A stretch of DNA of 64,000 nucleotides, taken from the NCBI GenBank assembly GCA_900659855.1, contig CAACVI010000001.1:239179-303178 (forward strand), read 5' to 3'. The notes beneath the pieces are model-generated. The model searched no databases. It was not told the DNA's origin and saw nothing but the letters and a program-made list of their open reading frames with translations. Both the position numbers and the translations under genes were made by a program. Positions 38,381 through 47,032 of the stretch are shown piece after piece (position 1 is the first letter of the stretch; each line of letters opens with the position of its first letter). This DNA is from Candidatus Desulfarcum epimagneticum. Lineage in GTDB: Bacteria > Desulfobacterota > Desulfobacteria > Desulfobacterales > CR-1.

Positions 38381-39815
38381 ATTCCGCCCATCTCCCGGTC
38401 ACCCGCCGGATCATATCATCCGACATTTTAATCTCTTCCGGCCATGGTCTTCCCATTCCCTCCTCCCGGGTTTTCCGGGTGGCGTCCACGCCCATTTTTC
38501 CCCCGAAATCCGCGAAGGCGGCCGAATGGTCCAGGGCGTCCAGGGGGCCCTGGGAAAACACCAGGTCCCGGCCGGGGTCCACATTGTTCAACAGTTTCCA
38601 CACCACCGTGCCGGAGTCTTTCAAATCGATGTCTTTGTCGAACACCACGATGAATTTGGTGGAGGCCATCTGGCCCAGCCCCCAAAGCGCGTGGATGACC
38701 TTTTTGGCCTGGCCCGGGTATTTTTTGTCGATGGAGACCAGGGCGCAGTTGTGAAAGACCCCCTCCATGGGCAGCTCCATGTCCACGATTTCAGGGACCA
38801 CCATTTTGATCATGGGAAGAAAGAGGCGCTCCGTGGCTTTGGCCATATAGCAGTCTTCCATGGGCGGCTTTCCCACGATGGTGGCGGGATAGATCGCGTC
38901 TTTTCTGTGGGTGATGAGGGTGATGTGAAAAACCGGGTAGCGGTCCGCCGGGGAATAAAACCCGGTGTGGTCCCCGAACGGGCCTTCCACGCGGTCTTCA
39001 TCCGGGTCCACATATCCTTCCAGCACGAAATCGGATTCCGCCGGCACATACAGATCCGAGGTTTTGGCTTTCACGGTTTGAACGGGGCGCCCTCCCAGAA
39101 AACCCGCGAATATCAGCTCATCCACGTCCGGGGGAAGGGGCGCGGTGGAGGCGTACGTCACAAGAGGGGAGCCCCCCAGGGCCACGGCCACGTCCATGCG
39201 GCGATTCAAGCGCTTGTGTTTGTCGAAATGGCGGGTCCCGTCCTTGTTGTACTGCCAGTGCATGCCGGTGGTGGCCGCGTCGTACTTGTGCATCCGGTAC
39301 ATGCCCATGTTCTGGACCCCGGTTTCCGGGTCTTTGGTGATGACCATCGGAAGGGTGATAAAGGGCCCGCCGTCATGGGGCCAGCATGTGAGAATGGGCA
39401 GAAGGTCCAAAAGCCCCCCGTCTTTTTCCATCACGATTTCCTGGCAGGGGGCCCGCCGGATTTTTTTGGGAAAAATTTCGGACAGGCTTTTTAAGTCCAT
39501 CAGGGTTTTGATTTTTTCCCTCAAACCCTGGGGCGGCTTTAATTTCATGAGGGACTGTATTTTGAGCGCCAGCTCGTCAAGGGGCCGGCCCCCCAGGAGG
39601 GCCTCCATCCTTTCAAAGCTTCCAAAGGCGTTGATCAAAACCGGGAAGGGGCTGTTTTTCACGTTTTCAAAAAGCAGGGCCGGTCCATTTTGTTTGCTGA
39701 TTCGGTCCGTGATTTCCGTGATCTCAAGGTTCGGGTCCACCTGGGCGGACACCCGCCTCAGCTCCCCGGCGTTTTCAAAATGAGCGATCAGCTCTTTTAA
39801 ATTTTTAAATGACAT
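38370..39815 (-). CDS. UbiD family decarboxylase (menaquinone biosynthesis)
   Basis: A 481-residue UbiD-type decarboxylase that would use prenylated flavin to decarboxylate the aromatic ring after prenylation (MqnL-like). Family segments include HFENAGELRRVSAQVDPNLEITEI, the TGMHWQ region, DEDRVEGPFGDHTGFYS with the ExxE-type acids, and the FDKDIDLKDSGTVVWKL stretch. I place the start at ATG 39815, which has an AAGGAA ribosome site; a longer frame from 39866 lacks family similarity. It overlaps the UbiA gene by 11 bp. Confidence 0.88.
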   Translation of the reverse strand: MSFKNLKELIAHFENAGELRRVSAQVDPNLEITEITDRISKQNGPALLFENVKNSPFPVLINAFGSFERMEALLGGRPLDELALKIQSLMKLKPPQGLREKIKTLMDLKSLSEIFPKKIRRAPCQEIVMEKDGGLLDLLPILTCWPHDGGPFITLPMVITKDPETGVQNMGMYRMHKYDAATTGMHWQYNKDGTRHFDKHKRLNRRMDVAVALGGSPLVTYASTAPLPPDVDELIFAGFLGGRPVQTVKAKTSDLYVPAESDFVLEGYVDPDEDRVEGPFGDHTGFYSPADRYPVFHITLITHRKDAIYPATIVGKPPMEDCYMAKATERLFLPMIKMVVPEIVDMELPMEGVFHNCALVSIDKKYPGQAKKVIHALWGLGQMASTKFIVVFDKDIDLKDSGTVVWKLLNNVDPGRDLVFSQGPLDALDHSAAFADFGGKMGVDATRKTREEGMGRPWPEEIKMSDDMIRRVTGRWAEYGL

Positions 39816-39941
39816 GGTTTTTTCCTTGTTTTTCTGCGGATAACCTGGACAAAAGGCGGCTGGCATTTTGGATCAGAGTTAATCCGTTGTGGCTCGCTTC
39901 GCTCTCACAATCTAACCTTATTCGTTGGACGATGATCAACT

Positions 39942-40736
39942 TCAATGCTGATTATGTTTCTTAACAAGATATGTTGATAATGACGCACAAAGTCCCAATA
40001 TCAACTCTGCCTCTTCAAAAGATGGTATCCGACCTTCACGCAAATGTCGCCCCATTTCAGAGGTAAAGCCCCATGCTTTTTTTATGGACTGGTCTAACGG
40101 CTTGGGTATAACATCTTGGTATCTTTTTATTATTTCGCCGAGGGTGGCTCGTGGGTTGCCGCTGATCTCTCGCATAACACATTCAAGGGCAGCCATAGAA
40201 TGCTGAATTGTTCCAGTGATGTCAGGGCTCGGTCGACGAGACATATCCAATATTGCCTCATGAATTTCTTTGCTTGCTGTTTGCAGACCACTTTGTTTTA
40301 GACTTTCCTGAGCCCTTTTTGATCCGAGTTCAAATCCCTCTTCACCACGCACTTCGATTTTTCCGGATATTAGTTGCCATCCAATACCTTCTTCTCGAAA
40401 ATAAGAATTGATTTCTGTCTCGAAATCTGGAGCTTGGGCTGAAGATGCGCTTTTGTATATTTCTTCTATTACATCATAAATTTTATACCACTCGCACTCG
40501 TCCAAAAGATTTCTTATTTCTTCATCGATATTAGGATATTCGGACCAAGCATTATTAATATCTGGACGTTTACGCAACGCTCGACAAACGACCGGCCTAA
40601 GAGTTTTCGGACTAAAACCCTTATCGTACGCGATATCAACTATAACACCTCGCATGCTACGGGAGGCATCATTGCGTATTTTGATTTCCTTTTCTTCTGG
40701 ATGAAATCCATGACGCCTTGAAAAAGAGTCTTTCAT
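39942..40736 (-). CDS. AbiJ-NTD4-type putative abortive infection protein
   Basis: A 264-residue AT-richer gene that I recognise as the AbiJ N-terminal-domain-4 type. The start FSRRHGFHPEEKEIKIRND, the LDECEWYKIYDVIEEIY segment, TASKEIHEAILDMSRRPSPD, GTIQHSMAALECVMREISG, and the end GRHLREGRIPSFEEAELILG match the family as I recall it. Such proteins are linked to abortive phage infection, and the C-terminal half is HEPN-like in feel, which would suggest RNA cleavage; that is inference. It opens the accessory region and lies next to HigBA. Confidence 0.6.
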   Translation of the reverse strand: MKDSFSRRHGFHPEEKEIKIRNDASRSMRGVIVDIAYDKGFSPKTLRPVVCRALRKRPDINNAWSEYPNIDEEIRNLLDECEWYKIYDVIEEIYKSASSAQAPDFETEINSYFREEGIGWQLISGKIEVRGEEGFELGSKRAQESLKQSGLQTASKEIHEAILDMSRRPSPDITGTIQHSMAALECVMREISGNPRATLGEIIKRYQDVIPKPLDQSIKKAWGFTSEMGRHLREGRIPSFEEAELILGLCASLSTYLVKKHNQH

Positions 40737-40842
40737 AAGTTTTTATACCTATCGGGGTTGATGATCACCGCAAACATCTCCCTATTATACTAATATTCTT
40801 TCAAGCCTTTTCGATATGCCGGGCGTGATCAGCAACTCCAAA

Positions 40843-41148
40843 CTATGCTTGGGCCGCATGTTCAGACCAAGGTTTGATTTTTTTTAGTAATGGGCCAAGC
40901 GCGCGCTCTGCGACTTCCGTATCGTAGGCGACTTGCGCGCGTAACCAATATCCGTTAGATAAACCAAAGAATCTGCACAATCGTAAGTCAGTGTCGGCTG
41001 TGATAGAACGCTTATTGGATACAATCTCGCTGATACGCTGAGCCGGGACACCGATTTCCTTAGCCAGGCGGTATTGGCTGAGCCCCATTGGTTTTAAGAA
41101 TTCTTCCGACAGGATTTCACCTGGGGTTACAGGATCTAATTTTGTCAT
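40843..41148 (-). CDS. higA: HigA-type antitoxin
   Basis: A 101-residue XRE helix-turn-helix protein. TPGEILSEEFLKPMGLSQYRL and AKEIGVPAQRISEIVSNKRSIT are the HigA signature, followed by the tail WLRAQVAYDTEVAERA. It lies 12 bp after the toxin gene on the same strand, the usual toxin-first order of higBA. It should repress the pair and block HigB. Confidence 0.9.
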   Translation of the reverse strand: MTKLDPVTPGEILSEEFLKPMGLSQYRLAKEIGVPAQRISEIVSNKRSITADTDLRLCRFFGLSNGYWLRAQVAYDTEVAERALGPLLKKIKPWSEHAAQA

Positions 41149-41160
41149 GATTATCTCTCC

Positions 41161-41439
41161 TCAGTGGTAATCTACGATTTCCACATTTTCCGCCCCCGAA
41201 TCTGTCCATGAAAAGCAAATTCGCCATTGATTGTTAATTCGGATGCTATATTGACCCGTGCGATCACCCCTGAGCGCTTCAAGACGATTTCCAGGCGGCG
41301 CTCTTAAATCGCCAAGCCGGTTTGCGATTTCGAGCTGTCTGAGTTTCCGTCGGGCAACTTTCGCAATATTCACAAATTTTTTAACATGATCGCCTCTTGA
41401 CAGCGTCTCTGTATTTTTGCATTTAAATGATCGGATCAT
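41161..41439 (-). CDS. higB: HigB-type toxin (RelE superfamily)
   Basis: A 92-residue HigB toxin: MIRSFKCKNTETL, the KLRQLEIANRLGDLRAPPGN segment, and RINNQWRICFSWTDS, which matches the QxRICF family core. HigB cleaves mRNA on the ribosome. The conserved ending VEIVDYH is present, so it looks intact. Confidence 0.9.
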   Translation of the reverse strand: MIRSFKCKNTETLSRGDHVKKFVNIAKVARRKLRQLEIANRLGDLRAPPGNRLEALRGDRTGQYSIRINNQWRICFSWTDSGAENVEIVDYH

Positions 41440-41554
41440 GTTCTATATAGTAACGCATCGCATGATTAACGTCAAGCGTGATTATGGCGGCCCCAAACGT
41501 TAAATTGTCAAAGGCGAGCGTCAGCAAGTCCGGCGCAATGGCCGGTTCGGGGCT

Positions 41555-42055
41555 TTATTCCTTTATACGTTTGCCCATAATAGAAAGACTGTATTCTTTT
41601 CCATCCATGCGGGCCACATTCGGGAGAGCGCCCCATTCTTCAAACCCAAATGATTTAAATAGATTAATGCTTGGAATATTATGCGAAAAAATAAAACCGA
41701 CAATCGTTTTAATGTCGAATTGCTTCGCCGATTCCAAAGATTCTTCCAAAAGAGTTCGCCCCAGTCCTTTCCCCCTGTGTTCCGGGGATATGTAAATGCT
41801 GATTTCAACGGTCTGCTCATATGCGGGCCGGCCATAGAAGGATTGAAAACTGACCCAGGCGACCACTTTCCCATTTTCTTCGCGCACCCATAAGGGTCTT
41901 TTGTCGGGCGAATGTCGCCGGAACCATTCCAGCTTTGATTCAACCGTCACTTCTTCTGTGTCCGCCGTGGATTGCCGTGTGGGGATGGTGGAGTTGTATA
42001 TCGCGACGATATCGCTCAAATCTTTCTTTGTGGCAATTCTCATTATTTTGATCAC
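41555..42055 (-). CDS. GNAT family acetyltransferase, phosphinothricin-acetyltransferase-like
   Basis: A 166-residue GNAT enzyme of the Pat/YncA kind. Segments are DIVAIYNSTIPTRQSTADTE, WVSFQSFYGRPAYEQTVEIS, the acetyl-CoA loop PEHRGKGLGRTLL, and HNIPSINLFKSFGFEEWG. It would acetylate an amine such as methionine derivatives or phosphinothricin. The start may be the GTG at 42055 or the ATG at 42043. Confidence 0.87.
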   Translation of the reverse strand: MIKIMRIATKKDLSDIVAIYNSTIPTRQSTADTEEVTVESKLEWFRRHSPDKRPLWVREENGKVVAWVSFQSFYGRPAYEQTVEISIYISPEHRGKGLGRTLLEESLESAKQFDIKTIVGFIFSHNIPSINLFKSFGFEEWGALPNVARMDGKEYSLSIMGKRIKE

Positions 42056-42137
42056 CCAACGAACGCGGCGCCGGCGCGCGTCCGCGATTTTTAAAGCACT
42101 TTGTTTTCCGCCCGTCCTTTTCGGCGCGTCATGAAAA

Positions 42138-42172
42138 AGGAGCGCCGCGACGCATTTTTTTTACGACGCCAT
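42138..42172. repeat. Fragment of palindromic repeat family A
   Basis: AGCGCCGCGACGC followed by TTTTTTTTACGACGCC matches the outer end of family A (GCGCCGCAACGC, GATTTTTTACGACGCC). It lies shortly beyond the cupin stop codon. Confidence 0.5.
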
Positions 42173-42190
42173 GAAATTTGATTGAAAAAA

Positions 42191-42508
42191 TTATGATCTG
42201 ATCATGGTAAGCATCATTTTAAATCTCTTGACCGCTTTGAGGGAATGGGGTTTATTAACCGGCAAAATAATCATTTCCCCTGTTTTCAATACATACGGTT
42301 TTCCTGAGATCATAATTTCCGCCTCACCATCCAGGACGCAAACCAACGCGTCAAACGGCGCGGTATGCTCGCTTAATCCCTGTCCCTGATCAAAAGCAAA
42401 CAATGTCACGGTTCCTGTCTCTTTTTTGATTAAAGTTTTGCTCACAACAGACCCATCCTGATAGTTGACCAAATTCTTTAAGGAACTTACCTCAGGCTCA
42501 GTATTCAT
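42191..42508 (-). CDS. Small cupin-domain protein
   Basis: A 105-residue single cupin. The first motif is GLSEHTAPFDALVCVLDGEAE with one metal-type histidine, and the second is GEMIILPVNKPHSLKAV. Small cupins of this kind bind a metal and often act as sensors or minor isomerases; no specific role is evident. The start ATG 42508 has an AAAGGAAAA ribosome site. Confidence 0.82.
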   Translation of the reverse strand: MNTEPEVSSLKNLVNYQDGSVVSKTLIKKETGTVTLFAFDQGQGLSEHTAPFDALVCVLDGEAEIMISGKPYVLKTGEMIILPVNKPHSLKAVKRFKMMLTMIRS

Positions 42509-42581
42509 TTCTTTTCCTTTCAAATTATCGTGACCAAGCGTTTATTTTTCCTGTCCGCCTGAGCCACCCATTATTCCCTTA

Positions 42582-42740
42582 AGGGTTCGCTCAAAAATTA
42601 GTTTGCAATTTTGGGGGTTAAGTCGCCTGTCTGACAAGGCATGAAAACTTAAGGCATATCGGGATATGCCGAGTTTTCATAACGCGGTCAGACTGGATGA
42701 ATTGGCTTCCAAAATGTAAAATTATTTTTGAGCGAGCCCT
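42582..42740. repeat. Inverted-repeat element family B, complete copy
   Basis: About 159 bp with terminal inverted repeats AGGGTTCGCTCAAAAAT and ATTTTTGAGCGAGCCCT and an internal hairpin (GAAAACTTAAGGCATATCGG..). The right end supplies the last codons and stop of the amidohydrolase. Related copies are at 45496-45534 and 48497-48620. It looks like a MITE. Confidence 0.8.
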
Positions 42741-43771
42741 AAGTATCGCTTTGGATTTTCATTGGCTATTTTCCAGAATATATCCTCACCCAAAGCGAAA
42801 CGAAGTCCCGTTGACAAACGCTTCTCAGAGTATTTTTGGCTTTCGACCGTATAGAAGTCCGATCCAAACAGCGTTTTTTCTAAAACGGCGCGTTCCTCTA
42901 ATAATATTTTTAGAAAAGGCGCGTTTTCCTGAAAATTGAAGATCGTATAGGATATATCGGTGTACAGGTTCGGGTAATCGCCACTGCGTATCAGTTCCAG
43001 GATTTTCTTCAGCCACGTGGGCTTATCGGGATTTCGGGGTTCATTCAAGCGCCGTCTCCACTCTCCGATTCCTCCAAAATGTCCCAGGCAAACTCTGAGT
43101 TCTGGAAAAGCGTCCATGACTTTCCTGTAATGGTCGGGATCCGCCAGAGCATGCGCGTCGTGTCTGCTCATGTCTTTTGAATTAACCGAACCCGTGGAGC
43201 AATGGGCCAGAAGCGGAATGTTTTTTTCCACCATATAGGGATATATCTCCTCCATCAGGATCTCATGATCCGGCCCATACCCCAATGTCGGATATATTTT
43301 TACGCCTTTAAAATGATGGTTTTCAACCAGTGACCGCAGTCTGCGGAGCGCATGGGGACGACGTGGCTCTATATGAGCGAACGGTATCAATATGTGACTA
43401 TATTTTTCATCCTTTGAGAGTCCGGCAAGCTCAGCATGCTGCGCTTCGATGTCTTCTTTAACCTTTCCCGCTCCCATATAGGCCATATCCATCGGAAGAA
43501 CAATAAAGCGTGTTCCTTCCGGATAATAGCCCATCAGGCGCTTCAGGTTGCCTTCCTGCGTTTTTCTGTATGCCGCCTGTATAAAAGCGGCGTAGCGATG
43601 GGCTTTATCATTTTTTGTCCACGGAACAATCGCCTTCATCACTCCCCTCAGAACAAAGCGAAACGGGGCCATTCTCAGCGCGGGAACCAGGAATAAAGGG
43701 AAATACCTGTTCGGGATATTCTCATGGGTAAAAAGATGGCTGTGGCAGTTATAAATGGTTTTTTCAGCCAT
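42722..43771 (-). CDS. Amidohydrolase family 2 protein
   Basis: A 349-residue metal-dependent hydrolase of the amidohydrolase-2 type (often decarboxylases or lactonases). The first metal motif is NCHSHLF, then FKGVKIYPTLGYGP, LLAHCSTGSV, CLGHFGG and the acid in LFGSDFYT. The start has a strong AAGGAGGT ribosome site. Its final residues LGLAQK and the stop codon are encoded by the terminal inverted repeat of element B, so the original C-terminus may have been replaced when the element inserted. Confidence 0.82.
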   Translation of the reverse strand: MAEKTIYNCHSHLFTHENIPNRYFPLFLVPALRMAPFRFVLRGVMKAIVPWTKNDKAHRYAAFIQAAYRKTQEGNLKRLMGYYPEGTRFIVLPMDMAYMGAGKVKEDIEAQHAELAGLSKDEKYSHILIPFAHIEPRRPHALRRLRSLVENHHFKGVKIYPTLGYGPDHEILMEEIYPYMVEKNIPLLAHCSTGSVNSKDMSRHDAHALADPDHYRKVMDAFPELRVCLGHFGGIGEWRRRLNEPRNPDKPTWLKKILELIRSGDYPNLYTDISYTIFNFQENAPFLKILLEERAVLEKTLFGSDFYTVESQKYSEKRLSTGLRFALGEDIFWKIANENPKRYLGLAQK

Positions 43772-43834
43772 GGGGGACCTCCTTCATGCGCTCTTTCTCA
43801 TGCCGGCGAAGGGGCGAGTCAATACTCCCATCTT

Positions 43835-45481
43835 TCACATGCCCAAACGCCGGGCGTGTGGCGCGTCTTTTTCCCGCCGCTCCAATCCCGTTGTGTGTTT
43901 GAGTTTACAATAATCCATATGCGCGCACACATGGTCGGCAAAACCGACGCCCGCTTCTTCATACAAACTGTATACGGCGTCAACCCCCGCGTCTTTCAAA
44001 AGACGAATTTCGTCCTCATAGCGGACCGACGCGGTGATCTGTCCTTTGTAGCCTCTTTCTTTCATCTGCTGAATTGAAAATACGCCTGTCCTGGGATCAG
44101 GCAAGGCCAGCATCACCAGGGTCACCTTGCTTTTTGAAGGCTCGATGCGTTTCCAGAAATCACTGTCTTCGGCGTCTCCGTAAAGAACCCGCCTTCCCTT
44201 TTTTCGATGCGCGCTCACTTCCTCCGGGTTAAAATCAACACCGATCACGATATCGCCGTATCGGCGTCTCATTTCGTCATAGGCGCTCGCCCCCACGCCC
44301 CCCATGCCGAGAATCGCGATTTCAGCGTCGCCCGGATAGATCGGCTCATCTTCAGGCAGGCGTTTTGAAGTCTCGAAAAAATGCAGACGGCCGGACATTC
44401 GCGCGTAAATGCTGTGGGAAGCCGCGTTTAAGGGAGCGGCCATGATGAAGGTCATGGAAAGCGCGATGGCGAGCGTCACCAGCCATTCCGCGCTGATCCA
44501 GCCGTTGGCGACGCCTATGGAAGCGACAATCAGGCCAAACTCACTATAATTGGACAGACTCAGAGACGCAAGCAAAGATGTGCGGACGCGCAGCTTGAAA
44601 CGCGTCAGGATGATTAAAAACAATCCGGTCTTCAACGGCATGACCAGGGCCAGCGCAAGCGCGATTATCAACCCCGCCGGCGTGGGAGAGCCGGAAATGC
44701 CGATATTTAAAAAAAACCCGATTAAAAACAGATCCTTGAATCCAAGCAATCTGTCCGCCAGCTCACGGGCCTTGGGGTGAGAGGCGAAAAGCATTCCGGT
44801 CAAAAGCGCCCCTAGGTCGCCTTTTAATCCCACAAGCTCAAAGCCGCTGTGACCGGCCACCGTCATCAGTATGCCGAAAAGCATCAGCAGCTCGCCATGG
44901 CCGCACATGGCCATCAGCCTTCCAAGAACGGGCCTTGCGATAAAAAGCGACACAAAAAGAAGCGGCGCCCATGCGGAAGGAACGTTTCCGGTGGACGCCG
45001 CTAAAAAGACAACCGCGATGATATCCTGCATGATCAGAATGCCGATCGCGACGGCGGCATGCCGGGAGGCCATCTCTTTTTTTTCCTCGAGCGTTTTCAC
45101 GGCAAAGACCGTGCTTGAAAAACTCAGGGCGAACGCGATCAGCAGCGCGGTTTGTCCGGTCAATGAGCCAAAGAGGGGCGCTCCTGAAAAAGCGAGCGCC
45201 TGGATCACAACGCCGAAAACAGCGACCGTGACCATCATGTGAATGGACGCGCCGGCCCAGATTTCGGGTTTTGCCAGGCTTTTGATTTTGAGCTTCAGTC
45301 CGATGGTAAAAAGAAGCAGGGTGACGCCGGCGTCGGCGATTGTTTTGAGCGTTTCGCCACCCGTCACACCGATGCTGTTAAGCGCGAATCCGGCCAGCAG
45401 ATATCCCACAAGGGGAGGCAGTCCGATTCTGCTGACGACCGCGCCGAATATAAACGCGGCTAAAATCCATAATGGGTTCAT
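43835..45481 (-). CDS. Kef-type cation/proton antiporter with TrkA-N domain
   Basis: A 548-residue CPA2 transporter. The first 370 or so residues form a multi-helix antiporter domain (FGAVVSRIGLPPLVGYLLAG, ALSFSSTVFAVKTLEEKKE, GLKGDLGALLTGML), followed by an Rossmann RCK/TrkA-N domain: AEIAILGMGGVGASAYDEM, IVIGVDFNPEEV, and GDAEDSDFW. It would exchange K+ or Na+ for protons, gated by nucleotide binding. A short hairpin (element B remnant) lies just upstream of its start. Confidence 0.9.
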   Translation of the reverse strand: MNPLWILAAFIFGAVVSRIGLPPLVGYLLAGFALNSIGVTGGETLKTIADAGVTLLLFTIGLKLKIKSLAKPEIWAGASIHMMVTVAVFGVVIQALAFSGAPLFGSLTGQTALLIAFALSFSSTVFAVKTLEEKKEMASRHAAVAIGILIMQDIIAVVFLAASTGNVPSAWAPLLFVSLFIARPVLGRLMAMCGHGELLMLFGILMTVAGHSGFELVGLKGDLGALLTGMLFASHPKARELADRLLGFKDLFLIGFFLNIGISGSPTPAGLIIALALALVMPLKTGLFLIILTRFKLRVRTSLLASLSLSNYSEFGLIVASIGVANGWISAEWLVTLAIALSMTFIMAAPLNAASHSIYARMSGRLHFFETSKRLPEDEPIYPGDAEIAILGMGGVGASAYDEMRRRYGDIVIGVDFNPEEVSAHRKKGRRVLYGDAEDSDFWKRIEPSKSKVTLVMLALPDPRTGVFSIQQMKERGYKGQITASVRYEDEIRLLKDAGVDAVYSLYEEAGVGFADHVCAHMDYCKLKHTTGLERREKDAPHARRLGM

Positions 45482-45495
45482 TTGCTGGGCGCCTT

Positions 45496-45534
45496 AGGGT
45501 TCGCTTAAAAATTAGTTGTTTTTGAGCGAACCCT
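45496..45534. repeat. Element family B, short copy
   Basis: Only the two terminal repeats remain: AGGGTTCGCTTAAAAA and TTTTTGAGCGAACCCT around a 7-bp centre, forming a strong hairpin directly upstream of the Kef gene. Confidence 0.75.
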
Positions 45535-45640
45535 TGTATGAGCAATGTATGATTCATCTGATCAGTCAAAAGCGAACATGGGTCTTCTTCTTATCCGGGA
45601 TTTTCGCGCGGTGTTTCTTCAATTCGCGATTTTCATAAGC

Positions 45641-45666
45641 ATTATTGGCCTGTCCCCATTTTGTCC
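45641..45666. repeat. REP-like motif (GCCTGTCCC), copy 1
   Basis: ATTATTGGCCTGTCCCCATT is one of five near-copies of the consensus ATTATTTGCCTGTCCCYAT in this window. Confidence 0.6.
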
Positions 45667-46563
45667 TTACAGCTTTTCATACTCACTCCATGAAAAAGAC
45701 TGGCGATTATTCTCACCTGATCGATATATATTCATTAACTTGATAAGCGAATTGTCCTGTATGTTGTCAGAGTGATTTTTACCTATCTTTCTGAAGAGAA
45801 AAGTAACTTCAGGATAAGATTGGAATTGAATGGCAGTATTATTGGGCGGTGAAATCTTGTCGGGCGAAAAGTCCATTGACATTTCAACTGTTTCACCTTT
45901 TGAGGTATTAATCGCATACCATTTCGGACCTATTCTCACCATGGCAAATTGATGACCATTGATTGTCATTTCATAATCTTGTCTTTTATATGCCATATTA
46001 TAATCTTTTGCCACACAGGTGGCCGCATAACGCAAATCACCAGGATTGTCTATTATCTTGAGCTCTTTAACGACAGCTATAAATACTCTCGCATAATGCG
46101 TGCAGCCAAAAGCGGCTCTGTCTTTTATGATTTCACTTGCAGATGGCGCAAAAAAAACATCGGCTGCAGTATCTGACATGTATTTGGCATGCCAATTTTT
46201 GATATTTTGCTTCTGGTGAAAAGAAAGATTGAGCGTGACCAGGAAGCCTAATTTTAGAGTGTCAAAGATATCATAATAAATATATTTTGATGGTTCCACC
46301 GCATTGGAGTTAACACCATGCTCCCTGCTTATTATTATTTCAGAAATTTTTCGAAGCATCGAGAGCTTATCCTCATTTGGAACGTTGGCAATTAAAGGTT
46401 TGACAACTGAATTTGCATATTCTTCAACCTCGGAAGTCACGATTGCCGCGTCTTCGTTTTCTAAGGAATTATTTGCAAATGATTTAACGCATGAGCAGCT
46501 AAAAATACAGATTGTAAAGACTGAAAAGCAATTCAAATGAAATCTAATAAAATCAGTGAACAT
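45667..46563 (-). CDS. Transglutaminase-like secreted or lipoprotein
   Basis: A 298-residue AT-rich gene. The N-terminus is a signal sequence with a possible lipobox (FTICIFSCSC). A Cys-His-Asn arrangement like the transglutaminase/papain fold is visible: Cys154 in FGCTHYARVF, His204 in NGHQFAMV, Asn219 in KWYAINTSKG. The spacing and neighbours (GPKWYAIN) resemble the family GxCxxxA...H...W..vD pattern. It may be a protease or cross-linking enzyme, but no close relative is recognised. GAGGAA precedes the start. Confidence 0.55.
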   Translation of the reverse strand: MFTDFIRFHLNCFSVFTICIFSCSCVKSFANNSLENEDAAIVTSEVEEYANSVVKPLIANVPNEDKLSMLRKISEIIISREHGVNSNAVEPSKYIYYDIFDTLKLGFLVTLNLSFHQKQNIKNWHAKYMSDTAADVFFAPSASEIIKDRAAFGCTHYARVFIAVVKELKIIDNPGDLRYAATCVAKDYNMAYKRQDYEMTINGHQFAMVRIGPKWYAINTSKGETVEMSMDFSPDKISPPNNTAIQFQSYPEVTFLFRKIGKNHSDNIQDNSLIKLMNIYRSGENNRQSFSWSEYEKL

Positions 46564-46602
46564 AGCCCATACCGTTCCTCAACTTAGAATTTTGACACCC
46601 AA

Positions 46603-46662
46603 CGCTATTCTCACCCGCTCAAAACGGACTCCGCAGGCGTGCGGTTGCGGTCAGGTGAAGAG
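46603..46662. other. Integron attC-like site, copy 1 (truncated)
   Basis: A 60-bp block about 85% like 48265-48323. It starts inside an ACCCAAC box (46597-46603, matching RYYYAAC) and has arms TTCTCACC and GGTGAAGA that pair with one unmatched base, as in attC sites. The expected right GTTRRRY box is replaced by a REP-like motif. Confidence 0.4.
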
Positions 46663-46666
46663 AGCA

Positions 46667-46696
46667 TTATTTGCCTGTCTCCATTTTTCCCTATTA
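46667..46696. repeat. REP-like motif, copy 2
   Basis: ATTATTTGCCTGTCTCCATT, adjacent to the attC-like site. Confidence 0.6.
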
Positions 46697-46720
46697 AACT
46701 AATCATCGAATCAACAACTA

Positions 46721-47014
46721 TTATTTCTGCAGATAATCAGAAAATGTTCCATTTTTTCCATATAAATCAATTTCCCAAGCTATCGATTTAGCGAACCCTT
46801 CTAAACCTGGGTACAATGTCCTTGAGTTTAAATTCATTAATTCCAAATCATTAAGGACGCTTAGCCGCTCTTTTGCAGCAATATCAATACGAGTTACTGG
46901 GGATTTATATCTTCTTGTCGGTTTTTCATGATCTTTAAAATACTCTTCAAAAAGGGTATTATTGTGCCTGTCCCTATTTTTTCTATGGTGATTTGCCTGT
47001 TCCCATTTTTCCAA
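46721..47014 (-). pseudogene. C-terminal fragment of an FRG-domain-like protein
   Basis: Ninety-seven codons ending with RLSVLNDLELMNLNSRTLYP followed by GLEGFAKSIAWE, which I recognise as the C-terminal end of FRG-domain proteins (family ending LFPGLDGxxxxL). The conserved N-terminal FRG core is absent, and the first residues (MEKWEQANHHRKNRDRHNN) are encoded by two REP-like motifs. So this is a remnant of a longer gene, cut off by REP insertion. FRG proteins often occur near toxin and defence genes. Confidence 0.55.
46958..47012. repeat. REP-like motifs, copies 3 and 4 in tandem
   Basis: ATTATTGTGCCTGTCCCTAT (46958-46977) and ATTTGCCTGTTCCCATTTTT (46991-47010) lie side by side at the 5' end of the FRG fragment. 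Confidence 0.6.
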
Positions 47015-47032
47015 TGTCGTCTACTGGTTGGT

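Noticed and set aside
38160-39494. 444-codon frame antisense to ubiA/ubiD
   Set aside because: A shadow; histidine- and glycine-rich with no domain, while the minus-strand frames match known enzymes.
39870-39941. Possible third attC-like site after ubiD
   Set aside because: It has TTGTG/CACAA arms and a GTTGGAC box, but no matching left box or similarity to the other two blocks.
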